A stretch of 64,000 bases of DNA from Pantoea sp. alder81 (GTDB lineage: Bacteria; Pseudomonadota; Gammaproteobacteria; Enterobacterales; Enterobacteriaceae), in the NCBI RefSeq assembly GCF_020179835.1, contig NZ_JAIUDA010000006.1, forward strand, positions 1 to 64,000. Direction: 5' to 3'. This document shows, in pieces, positions 26,703 to 34,387 of this stretch (positions within the stretch are counted from its first letter, which is position 1; each line of letters opens with the position of its first letter). Under the pieces are notes generated by a model that searched no databases, was not told where the DNA came from, and worked only from the letters and a program-made list of their open reading frames with translations. The position numbers were made by a program, and so were the translations under genes.

Positions 26703-28725
26703 ATTAGACGCAGAAAAAGAAAAGACAGAGCATGAAATAATTGAAAGTATTTACCATTCAATTGATGAGGAAAAGTCATTTTATTTCCAGTCTGGTGCAG
26801 GTGCTGGGAAAACATATGCGTTAGTTAAAGCCATTAAATACGCAGGGCAATTAAGCGCTATTAAGAACAATAATTCATCTAGGAAAATCCTATGTATAAC
26901 ATATACTAACAACGCCACAAATGAAATTGCCGAGCGGTTGCCTTCCTCAGATCATTATTATGTTTCAACTATTCATTATTTTATTTGGGATTTATTGAAG
27001 AACTATAACAAAGAGTTGATTGAAACCCATATTTCATTCCTTGGGGATGAAATAAAAAGATTAGAGTATATGGTTTTTCACGATCCTGATTCACATAAAT
27101 CATATAAAAAATTCAGAAGCCTTTCAGTTAGAGAATTGGATTTCTTAATTGAAAAAATACGCGAAGATAAAATAAATTACTATGAAGTCGCTTTTGGTCC
27201 CGCCGTGCCGTATTGGAGTTATTTAGAATCTGTGATTGGTACGGACTTGTTGAGATCAATCAAGTCCAACAAACAAGATGTTTACGATGCAATAAAAACA
27301 TTACTGACCATTAGGAATTATAAAAAATGTCTGGATTCAATAAAGACTGGTGATCCTAACTATAAGGATATAATTTACAAGGCCAATCAAAATATTGAAA
27401 TACTACATCTAAATATCATTGGGCATGATACATTACTTAAATATGCAAAAATATTATTATTGAAAAACATAGGCTTATCTAGAGTAGTAATTGACGCTTA
27501 TCCTTATGTTTTCATCGATGAGTGCCAAGATACAAACCCAGATATCATTGATTTTTTCTCTGAGATTTATACGTATTCAAAAGGTTCAAGTGACTGCTTT
27601 GTTTTAGGTTTCTTTGGCGATCCGATGCAAACCATTTTCTCGAAAGATATAGTCAAAAACCCATTTTATGAAAGTTTAAATTTAATAAATAAAGATTTTA
27701 ATAGACGGTCATTTGATGAGGTTATAAATTGCATCAATATAATAAGAGGTAGTCATCAACCTATTATCCAAACTTCTATTTATAAAAATAAACAAGGTGG
27801 CAAGGTAAAATTCCAGCAGCTGGGTGAAGACTGTAATGAACAATCAATAATAAGAGATATAATTAATGGACATAAGCGTGAATGGCATTTATCTCCTGAG
27901 AGTTCTTTCGCGTGCCTAGTTCTAAAAAACAAAATGCTTGCCACTTTATGTGATTTTGACAATATATATAGATTGGTTTCTAAAATTTATACAGCCGAGA
28001 ATCCCTCTTATCATAATAAGGTTAATGAGGAGTTTGTAGTTAGGGAGCTTAAGAAGGCGGGTAGACTGGCAATGACCCTTCATAATATTGTGCTCCCTCT
28101 ATTTCTTATTGTTAGGAATAAAAGTTTATCTCTGAGTGAGCTATTTCCGATTGTAAGTAAAAGTCAATTCAGTCTGATAGAGGTTCGTGAAGCCATATCA
28201 TTTCTCCAAGGTTTTTCAAATTGCTCCTTACTTGAATACGTTGAGGGTGTCAGGAGGGATTTAAATGGGTGTGTTTCACCTAAAACTAAAGAAATAATAG
28301 AATCAATATTTCCGAAAAAAATGATTAATCTTAACTCTAACATTAATTCGACCATTTTGGAATTATCTGGTTTTAAACGAGTGGCTGATTGCTCAGTTTT
28401 TTTATCTGAACTTCTTGATATTAATGTTGATGAGTTTTTCAACTGGATGGATTATCTGCATGGTGAGTCAAAACTATCCGGCATTGATTATATGACATGC
28501 CACTCATCGAAAGGTCTTGAGTTCGATAACGTTCTGATTTTCTTGGAGGACTCAATGTTACATGATAAAAACATTTTCTCTGAGCTTTTAACATCTGATC
28601 TTAATGTGACGTTGAATGAAAAGTTAGAAAGGGCAAGGCGTATTTTATATGTGTCAGTTTCGCGCGCTATTAAAAATGCTAGCATAGTATTGTTCTCTAA
28701 AAACAATGTGGACTTCAATACATAA
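26695..28725 (+). CDS. gajB: Gabija GajB-like UvrD-family helicase
   Basis: A 676-residue superfamily 1 helicase/NTPase. Motif I is GAGAGKTYALVKA, motif Ia region CITYTNNATNEIAERLP, motif II VFIDECQDTNPD, motif III FGDPMQTIF, motif V MTCHSSKGLEFDNVLIF and motif VI RARRILYVSVSRA, all in UvrD order. In Gabija GajB hydrolyses nucleotides or senses DNA ends and activates GajA. The start is the ATG at 26695, with GAGGAGGT inside the gajA end, and the genes overlap by 8 bases. It is larger than the ~494-residue reference GajB, with a long insert after motif Ia. Confidence 0.87.
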   Translation: MYELDAEKEKTEHEIIESIYHSIDEEKSFYFQSGAGAGKTYALVKAIKYAGQLSAIKNNNSSRKILCITYTNNATNEIAERLPSSDHYYVSTIHYFIWDLLKNYNKELIETHISFLGDEIKRLEYMVFHDPDSHKSYKKFRSLSVRELDFLIEKIREDKINYYEVAFGPAVPYWSYLESVIGTDLLRSIKSNKQDVYDAIKTLLTIRNYKKCLDSIKTGDPNYKDIIYKANQNIEILHLNIIGHDTLLKYAKILLLKNIGLSRVVIDAYPYVFIDECQDTNPDIIDFFSEIYTYSKGSSDCFVLGFFGDPMQTIFSKDIVKNPFYESLNLINKDFNRRSFDEVINCINIIRGSHQPIIQTSIYKNKQGGKVKFQQLGEDCNEQSIIRDIINGHKREWHLSPESSFACLVLKNKMLATLCDFDNIYRLVSKIYTAENPSYHNKVNEEFVVRELKKAGRLAMTLHNIVLPLFLIVRNKSLSLSELFPIVSKSQFSLIEVREAISFLQGFSNCSLLEYVEGVRRDLNGCVSPKTKEIIESIFPKKMINLNSNINSTILELSGFKRVADCSVFLSELLDINVDEFFNWMDYLHGESKLSGIDYMTCHSSKGLEFDNVLIFLEDSMLHDKNIFSELLTSDLNVTLNEKLERARRILYVSVSRAIKNASIVLFSKNNVDFNT

Positions 28726-28740
28726 AATAAAATATGGTGA

Positions 28741-28772
28741 TAGTTACGCCCCAGAATATTGGGGCGTAACTA
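28741..28772. terminator. perfect 13-bp hairpin between convergent genes
   Basis: Arms TAGTTACGCCCCA (28741-28753) and TGGGGCGTAACTA (28760-28772) with a 6-base loop lie exactly between the gajB stop and the convergent DUF3577 stop. It most likely ends transcription from both sides, although the U-tract is poor on either strand. Confidence 0.75.
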
Positions 28773-29264
28773 TTAGAATGAGTCGGCAGAGTATGTTTTC
28801 TCCGTTTTTCTCTCATTAGGTAAGGAAGGTTCTGACTTTTCTGTTTTATAAACCATCGCCTGACCAATCTTGATCCAATCAACCTTAATCAGTCTGGCTT
28901 TCAGGCTAACGCGCTGTTCGCCTGCATGATCACCTTTGTTCAGGGTGAAAATGTCAGACGTCAGATTGCTGAGAGTAAATCCAAGCAGCACTTTCTGGTC
29001 CTCGTCTACGGCTTTCTGGCAGCGGCTTATAAGATCCGTTGCTTCCTTACCGGCGACAGTGGCATCAAAGCGCACATAGGTTGGGCTGTCAGTAGGACCG
29101 CTCAGCGCGTTAATCACCACGCTAAGAAAGCCGCCAGTGAGAGTTTCAATTCTGCGAATGTTGCTCAGATAACCCAGGCCCTTGATGTTGAGATTGAAGT
29201 ATTCAGCTTTGGTTGAAGTGGTGTTGGTGTTGTTTGCAGTGTTGTTGGTAGTGGTAGCAGTCAT
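28773..29264 (-). CDS. STY4534/DUF3577-family ICE protein
   Basis: A 163-residue protein. After a Thr/Asn-rich head, AEYFNLNIKGLGYLSNIRRI..GGFLSVVINALSGPTD is the conserved domain of the DUF3577 (STY4534) family found in the replication block of SPI-7-like ICEs; a single-strand-DNA-binding-like role has been suggested for the family but I cannot show it. The ATG at 29264 has GGAG eight bases upstream; 15 further upstream codons are open but lack support. Confidence 0.83.
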   Translation of the reverse strand: MTATTTNNTANNTNTTSTKAEYFNLNIKGLGYLSNIRRIETLTGGFLSVVINALSGPTDSPTYVRFDATVAGKEATDLISRCQKAVDEDQKVLLGFTLSNLTSDIFTLNKGDHAGEQRVSLKARLIKVDWIKIGQAMVYKTEKSEPSLPNERKTEKTYSADSF

Positions 29265-29309
29265 GATGTTTACTCCAGGAGTGGGAAATAGTGACGGAGA
29301 AACATTCAT

Positions 29310-29600
29310 CCCTGACGGATAAATGCTTTCCGTCAGGAAGCGCGGATAGCTATGCCGCGCTGGCTGGTCAGTACAAAGAACCTCATCACACAGGTGATAT
29401 CCGCATTAAGAGGTTGAGCGGATCGACCACTGCAAAAGCAGCACTTCTCTCAGGTCATGAAGTTTTAGATGGCAACCGCGTAAGCGTCTCTCTCAGGCTG
29501 CTGAAACATTGGCTGGTTGTTGAGACAACAACAATAATGCCGTTCCAGTGTCCTGCCGCTAAAAGCGGATGTCAGCGATAAAGTAGTTTTGCGGGGATGA
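29310..29600. promoter_or_regulatory. leader region upstream of the DUF3577 gene
   Basis: About 290 bases between the terminator at 29601-29631 and the DUF3577 gene. No credible gene: the plus-strand frame at 29291-29581 has no matching family. Because a terminator precedes it, the DUF3577 gene must have its own promoter here, but I cannot place the boxes confidently. Confidence 0.4.
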
Positions 29601-29631
29601 AAATAAAAAAGCGCCAGCAATTGCCAGCGCT
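29601..29631 (-). terminator. intrinsic terminator on the minus strand
   Basis: Read on the minus strand, AGCGCTGGCAA pairs with TTGCTGGCGCT (with G-U pairs) and is followed by six T. It ends transcripts coming from the replication block. Confidence 0.7.
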
Positions 29632-29878
29632 CAGGGCCTGCACGCAGACCAGTGGTGTATTCGTTACTCCGGGAGTTGAAGCTCCGGCGCGGTTTTCACG
29701 GAGGGCGTGCGCCTTACAGACCAAATCGGATGTGCGGTGATTTGCCTGCCGGACTGATGATTTTCTGTCCCCGTAAAAGACATCCAACCATCCCGCAGTC
29801 ACGGGGTGCTACATCGAAGCCTGTTAACCTTATCAGCATCGCTGAGGACATAAAAGGCTTTGCTGAAGCGCCAGAAAG
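29632..29878 (-). ncRNA. candidate structured RNA or 3' UTR after the PFL_4669 gene
   Basis: A 247-base non-coding stretch between the PFL_4669-type stop and the intrinsic terminator. On the minus strand it contains several short stems, for example CCCCGTGACTGCGGG and CGGAGCTTCAACTCCCGG. GC content is like the ICE backbone and no coding frame fits. A trans-acting or regulatory RNA ending at the terminator is possible; a long 3' UTR is the simpler alternative. Confidence 0.3.
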
Positions 29879-30601
29879 TTATTCAGAAGCTTCACTATTT
29901 TCTGCAAGCTTTTTCAGGTTGGGTGAAAAGGTGGAGAGCATTTTTCCCGTCATCACCTCCAAATCTACATCGCCCAGTAGCTTAACGGCTTCGCTGGCAA
30001 TCACCGTCTTCTGTTCCAGATCGGCGCGCGTTACGGCGAACGAACGATAGTGCTGCGCCACGCCATACACTTTACGCACCAGATGGCCGCCATTGCTGAG
30101 TATTTCATCGCGCTCTTTGCCGCTGATCAGGCCGTAATGAGATGCTTGAAACACCTTCATCGCCAGCTGATCGTAACCAACCAGCAGCCAGACGCAGCGA
30201 TAACCCAGCGGCGTGCGACTGAAGACGCCAATATTGAGCGGCGACACCGACGATACATCCGTCAGTGAGATCCGCGCGGGGATAGCTTTGAGCGTCGCCT
30301 CCAGCTCATCCACTAACGTCTGGATCTCTGTAGTCGCCAAATCCAGCGCGTTCTCCAGCTTCAACAGCGCCATATCTGCATAAGGATTGTCGCCCTCAGC
30401 GTCACGGCTCATCAAACCGGCGCGCTGAATCACACGCGGCATGCTCAGGATTTGCGGCCTGCCACGTTCGCGCAGGTCATCAGGTTGGCGTTTGCGACCT
30501 TCCCATAATCGAATCGCATAATGCGAGTGCAGTTCAATGGTCAAAGAGGAGCGTAACGCGCCCGCTTTGGCCGTATCGGTTTCGTTCTTTTCTTCAGCCA
30601 T
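29879..30601 (-). CDS. ICE protein TIGR03761 (PFL_4669 type)
   Basis: A 240-residue cytoplasmic protein. LRSSLTIELHSHYAIRLWEGRKR at the start and a Tyr/Trp-rich middle (RTPLGYRCVWLLVGYDQLAMKVFQA) match the PFL_4669 family that names this ICE class. Its role is thought to lie in ICE maintenance or replication. I prefer the ATG at 30601 because GGAG precedes it by six bases; an ATG four codons earlier and a TTG further up are alternatives. Confidence 0.82.
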   Translation of the reverse strand: MAEEKNETDTAKAGALRSSLTIELHSHYAIRLWEGRKRQPDDLRERGRPQILSMPRVIQRAGLMSRDAEGDNPYADMALLKLENALDLATTEIQTLVDELEATLKAIPARISLTDVSSVSPLNIGVFSRTPLGYRCVWLLVGYDQLAMKVFQASHYGLISGKERDEILSNGGHLVRKVYGVAQHYRSFAVTRADLEQKTVIASEAVKLLGDVDLEVMTGKMLSTFSPNLKKLAENSEASE

Positions 30602-30701
30602 TTCCCACTCCATATAGTTGATGATGCTGCGCCAGTTTTCAGGAGCGTTAAGGCAACATCTATCGTAAAACCATTCACACAACTGCCAGTTATCTGGCTC
30701 G

Positions 30702-31886
30702 CTAGCTGTTCAGCCTTTGTCGTATCGATTGCACGATCCCGGCGATGTCAGCGGCGGAGCGGGATGCTCTCGTCGCTGGTTCAGGTTGTGACTGTTTGGT
30801 CGGTGCGGTAATAGGCGGCGAATCAGCAACGTGAGTGAACTGGCCGGTTCTCGCTTTTTTGATGATCGCCAGCAGCCAGCCGGTTGGATTCTGGATTGAA
30901 CCGGCATCCAGATTCTGGCCAAGTTGGTGAAGCAGCTGCTGCGACTGCTCTGCGGGCAACGCTGCCAGCCGGTGTTCAAGCATGGCGAGATCTTCCTGGC
31001 TGAAACGCTGCCGGTAGCGTTCGGGGATGATTTCCGATGGCGGCGTAGCCGGTATATACGTGTTTTTTTTCACACCTTGTGTAAAACAACGTACGTTACC
31101 GTTCGGATTCCGAACTCCGGGCCGAAGCCTTGGTATCAGCGAGGGTTCGGAAACCGAACTCAGTGAATTTGAATGCGTCGGTATGCTGGGTTCGGCTTCC
31201 GAACTCGGCGTTTTTATACCCGGTTCGGAAACCGAATTCGGGTGAGTGAGCTTCCTGACTGCAGCCATTTCCTGCGGCGTTTGAGGTTTGCACAGGCGAT
31301 TCTCGATCTGGCTAATATGGCTTTTGCAGTGGCGCATCTGCGGGTCATTTTTGATTTCATCCAGCACTTGCAACGCGGTTTGTTGGATGGTTTTATTGCC
31401 GCTGCGGCACGCTTCAGCGACGGTATCGAGCCACGCCGGGTCCATGATTTCAGCGTCACAGCAGGTTAGCGGCTCGTCGTGTTGCGCATAGATATTGCCG
31501 CGCACGCGGCCTTGATCGTCACGAACCCGCTTACACAGGCTGAGCCAGCCGGTAAGTCGCAGCATCAGCAATACGCGACTGACCGTTTCGCGCGATGCCT
31601 TGCCTTTATGCGGGGAAGCGAGCTGCAGTTGCAGCTCGTCATAGCTGGGGAATACAGCGCCGTGGTTCTGCTGCGCGTAAAGCCGGATCATCATCCACGC
31701 CATTTTATCGAGCGGTGAGAGCCGCGTATCAAGCAGCAGCTGGCGCGGGTAAGCATCCTGCACATTGCCGAGATACAGCAAACCGCTGCGCAGCTGCGAG
31801 ACGCCATCGTCACTGGATTTTTCCGCCAGGCGTGCCTGCATTTTTTCCATCGTGAAAGCGATTAAGCTGTCAGAGGGGAGATTCAT
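30702..31886 (-). CDS. STY4528-like ICE replication protein
   Basis: A 394-residue protein. The N-terminal half (LLLDTRLSPLDKMAWMMIRLYAQ..SRETVSRVLLMLRLTGWLSLCKRVRD) is a winged-helix-like DNA-binding region typical of the STY4528 family of pathogenicity-island replication proteins. The middle (residues ~215-265) is a low-complexity linker built around SVSEP, which at DNA level is a set of palindromes. The C-terminal part is a helical domain with a Gln/Pro linker. AGGA precedes the ATG. Confidence 0.8.
   Translation of the reverse strand: MNLPSDSLIAFTMEKMQARLAEKSSDDGVSQLRSGLLYLGNVQDAYPRQLLLDTRLSPLDKMAWMMIRLYAQQNHGAVFPSYDELQLQLASPHKGKASRETVSRVLLMLRLTGWLSLCKRVRDDQGRVRGNIYAQHDEPLTCCDAEIMDPAWLDTVAEACRSGNKTIQQTALQVLDEIKNDPQMRHCKSHISQIENRLCKPQTPQEMAAVRKLTHPNSVSEPGIKTPSSEAEPSIPTHSNSLSSVSEPSLIPRLRPGVRNPNGNVRCFTQGVKKNTYIPATPPSEIIPERYRQRFSQEDLAMLEHRLAALPAEQSQQLLHQLGQNLDAGSIQNPTGWLLAIIKKARTGQFTHVADSPPITAPTKQSQPEPATRASRSAADIAGIVQSIRQRLNS
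31101..31237. repeat. four GTTCGG-N3-CCGAAC palindromes in the STY4528-like gene
   Basis: Palindromes at 31101-31115 (spacer ATT), 31145-31159 (AAA), 31190-31204 (CTT) and 31223-31237 (AAA, last arm CCGAAT). Spacing is 44, 45 and 33 bases. They encode the SVSEP/EAEP linker. Related half-sites CCGAA and TTCGG occur upstream of parA (36650-36664). This looks like an iteron-style protein-binding array inside a replication gene. Confidence 0.7.
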
Positions 31887-31944
31887 GTCATTTCCTTTTG
31901 CCGCCGATCGCTACGTGCCATCGGGTGAATGCTGTTATTGCTGC

Positions 31945-31958
31945 ACCCCGCGCGGGGT
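31945..31958. promoter_or_regulatory. 14-bp GC-rich palindrome upstream of the STY4528-like gene
   Basis: ACCCCGCGCGGGGT is a perfect palindrome in the 90-base gap between the 84-aa gene and the STY4528-like gene. It could be an operator or a short transcript hairpin; no T-run follows on the minus strand. Confidence 0.45.
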
Positions 31959-31976
31959 ACAGAGTGACAACACTCG

Positions 31977-32231
31977 CTATTTCCAGATCGCCTTGCTGTA
32001 TCTCTCATGCGTCATCAGTTCCCAGTCTTTGCCGCTGTTTTTGCTCAGCAGCCGCCAGAACAGGCCAATGTCGATTTTGAGATAGTCCGCTCCGTTCGCT
32101 TTGATGCGCGTGAAGTTGTTCTTGCCGCACCGGAACAGCGTCAGTTGCCTCACCGCTTTGCGGCGGCAGGGCTCTGGCACGTTGACCGGCGCGACAAGTC
32201 CTTCTGTCAGCGTCTGGTTGCGTTGGCTCAT
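31977..32231 (-). CDS. small ICE replication-block protein
   Basis: An 84-residue basic protein that I cannot assign to a family (segments RQLTLFRCGKNNFTRIKANG and DYLKIDIGLFWRLLSKN). It overlaps the DUF2857 stop by 4 bases, so it is translated with it. Small basic genes occupy this position in related elements. Confidence 0.65.
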   Translation of the reverse strand: MSQRNQTLTEGLVAPVNVPEPCRRKAVRQLTLFRCGKNNFTRIKANGADYLKIDIGLFWRLLSKNSGKDWELMTHERYSKAIWK

Positions 32232-32815
32232 GCCATCTTCCGCATTGCTGCGGGTTCTGGCTTTTTATTGCTGTGCCAGCCATGCACGGCGTGCCAGATA
32301 GCGGTTAACGACAGATCCATCTGTTCAGCGCACAACATCATGACGTCGAGGCCATCTGCGCTGTCGAGATCGTCAATGCTGGCTTTCTGCCACTTGCGCC
32401 AGATCTCGGCGTTGTCTTCATCGTTGAGCACCACGCCACGTCCTTTGCGCACTTCAATACCGGCCATGCGGCGGCGCGCGGCGACTTCTACCGTTGAAAG
32501 GCCGAAATAGTGCTGCATCAACTCGATTGAGCCGTTTAGCGCCAGCGCGCGATCGATGCGCTGCAGGCGTCTTTGCTCACGCCGTGCCTGCTGCAACATC
32601 AGCGACAGGTTTTCGTGGTGGATGCGGAAGGTCAGCACCGATACCGGGCTGTTCATCAGGTAGTGCAGGTCCTCAATGGTTAGCCCGTGAAGCATCTGCA
32701 TTTCTTCTGGCATCAAACCCAGCGCTTCGCAGCGGCGGATGTAGCCTGATTTGAGTTCCATCACTAACTGGGTAAGCAGGCCATTTGTGGCCTGAGACAA
32801 GCTGTTACTCATCAT
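32228..32815 (-). CDS. DUF2857-family ICE protein
   Basis: A 195-residue soluble protein; GYIRRCEALGLMPEEMQMLHGLTIEDLHYLM and FGLSTVEVAARRRMAGI are typical of DUF2857 proteins that follow parB in PFGI-1 class ICEs. The second segment reads as a helix-turn-helix, which suggests DNA binding (inference). GGAG precedes the first of two adjacent ATGs. Confidence 0.8.
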   Translation of the reverse strand: MMSNSLSQATNGLLTQLVMELKSGYIRRCEALGLMPEEMQMLHGLTIEDLHYLMNSPVSVLTFRIHHENLSLMLQQARREQRRLQRIDRALALNGSIELMQHYFGLSTVEVAARRRMAGIEVRKGRGVVLNDEDNAEIWRKWQKASIDDLDSADGLDVMMLCAEQMDLSLTAIWHAVHGWHSNKKPEPAAMRKMA

Positions 32816-32860
32816 CGTGATCTCCGGTTTTCAGTAATCTCAATCGACTAAACATGCCGC

Positions 32861-34387
32861 TCAGCTCTGGCGCTGCAGCTCGCGCAGCCGCCGCAACGTG
32901 CGGATTAACTTCATGAAAGTTTGGGTAAGGGCATCATCAAAACGCGGTTCGGCATCGCTGCTGCCGATCAGCAGCTCGCGCATCAGGTCAGGTAAGTCTT
33001 CATCGCATGCGCCGCCAGCCAGCGAGGTAAGCAGGCATGAAATCGGCGAGGCGCTGAGCTCTTCGTCAATGCGATAGCCCGCCGAATTAGCGCCGTTATC
33101 CGGAATGACGGCTTCGCCATCGCTATCCGAATCGGCCAGCTCAAAGGCAAGGCGAAAGGCGATATTGCGCAGGTGATCGGCGTCATCCTGCAGAGTGGGG
33201 ATGGACCAGAAATCCGGTGCGGCTGATTGAGTGTTGCCACTGGCAACAGCAGAAACCGTCCCGGAAGTGTTGCCAGTGGCAACAGTAGAACTCGGCTCGG
33301 AGGTGTTGCCAGTGGCAACAGTGGAATTCGGTTCGGAAGTGTTGCCACTGGCAACACTTGGTGTAGTGGGTGGTGGCGTTGGCCTGCGAACCGGCGAAGG
33401 CGCGCGCGGTGCTGCTTCCGGTTCAGGCTGCTGGTTTTGCTGCTGCAGCTGCGGTGCAACCGGTTCAGGTTCGCCAAACAGCTGACGGCGGTTTTGTTCA
33501 CTGGGATCAAGCTCTATCAGCCAGCGGTCGTAGTTCAGTGATGGATGGGGCAACGCGCTAACCAGTTCGCCGATAAACTCGTCGCGGAACATTTCCAGCG
33601 ACCAGCTCTCCGGCGAATTAAAATGCGGGCACACTTTGGTCATCACGTTTTCAAACGTCGCATTTGGTTTCGCTTCAGCTGCATAGTGATTCCACAATTT
33701 CTCCGCATCGCTGCGCAGTACCAGAAGCGCGTTGATTTGCGGGCGGCCTAAACCCGATTCCAGCAGAGCCGGTAAATGTGGATAAAGATGACGGACGCAG
33801 CTGTCCATGCGGCTCAGGCTGGAGTAGCTAACCGGATAGCCTTGCTCAGTTAGCGCCGTTGCCAGCTCGCGCAGAGAAACCGCTTTGCCTGATTCATCTT
33901 CGATGATCTGACGCGCGTTGCGGATGCCGATCGCTTTCTCGATAAAACTCAGCTCGCCGCGCAGCTCGTTTTCTGCCAGATGACCAATCACGCATTTAAT
34001 GCGACCAGGCCACGGTTTGAACAGGCAATGCACGCGGTAGAAATGTTCGCTATGCGTCTCTGCCCACAGCTCACTCAGTGCCTGGTAACGCGTGTTGCCG
34101 CCGTCACTGAAGATGTAAGAGCCGGGATTGTCGGGATCGAGCGTGACTTTCGGCACGGTATCGAGGCCGCGCGCGCGAATCGATGCCTTGATGTCATCAA
34201 AGCGGGGATTGCGGCTGGTTCGTGGGTTATCTGGATTGGGGCGCAGCTGATCCAGTGTCAGCACCATCGGCATTTCGCTACCAGGCGCATCTGGCGTTGC
34301 CACGGTTAGTGTTGCTTCGGCCTGACGTCCGCGTTTCAAAAGCGCATCAGTCAGATCGGTAGTGCGCTGTTTTGCCATCGCTGTCAT
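32861..34387 (-). CDS. parB: ParB-family partition protein (ICE ParB, TIGR03764 type)
   Basis: A 508-residue protein. The N-terminal ParB/Spo0J domain (residues ~40-130: LDQLRPNPDNPRTSRNPRFDDIKASIRARGL.. SDGGNTRYQALSELW) is followed by an HTH region (SLRELATALTEQGYPVSYSSLSRM) and a Pro/Gln linker. Residues ~345-390 are a 12-residue repeat VASGNTSEPNST encoded by the 36-bp palindrome array. It is longer than chromosomal ParB (~300). With ParA it should stabilise the excised ICE. It overlaps the dnaB stop by 4 bases. Confidence 0.88.
   Translation of the reverse strand: MTAMAKQRTTDLTDALLKRGRQAEATLTVATPDAPGSEMPMVLTLDQLRPNPDNPRTSRNPRFDDIKASIRARGLDTVPKVTLDPDNPGSYIFSDGGNTRYQALSELWAETHSEHFYRVHCLFKPWPGRIKCVIGHLAENELRGELSFIEKAIGIRNARQIIEDESGKAVSLRELATALTEQGYPVSYSSLSRMDSCVRHLYPHLPALLESGLGRPQINALLVLRSDAEKLWNHYAAEAKPNATFENVMTKVCPHFNSPESWSLEMFRDEFIGELVSALPHPSLNYDRWLIELDPSEQNRRQLFGEPEPVAPQLQQQNQQPEPEAAPRAPSPVRRPTPPPTTPSVASGNTSEPNSTVATGNTSEPSSTVATGNTSGTVSAVASGNTQSAAPDFWSIPTLQDDADHLRNIAFRLAFELADSDSDGEAVIPDNGANSAGYRIDEELSASPISCLLTSLAGGACDEDLPDLMRELLIGSSDAEPRFDDALTQTFMKLIRTLRRLRELQRQS
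33232..33356. repeat. array of four 17-bp palindromes at 36-bp spacing inside parB
   Basis: TGTTGCCASTGGCAACA occurs at 33232-33248, 33268-33284, 33304-33320 and 33340-33356, the centres exactly 36 bases apart. Outer copies have a central C and inner copies a G. The sequence between copies is less conserved than the palindromes. Three further copies lie in transfer genes (10462, 11778, 22807). A candidate centromere-like (parS) or other protein-binding array. Confidence 0.8.

Noticed and set aside
29291-29581. A plus-strand 96-aa gene
   Set aside because: It runs antisense to the DUF3577 leader, has no supporting ribosome binding site or family, and fits non-coding leader better.
31945-31958. 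ACCCCGCGCGGGGT as intrinsic terminator
   Set aside because: No T-run on the transcribed strand and it lies just before the next gene; listed instead as a possible operator.
33232-33356. A CRISPR array
   Set aside because: The regular 36-bp spacing is due to a repeated 12-codon unit inside an open parB frame; spacers are 19 bases and not unrelated, and no cas genes are near.
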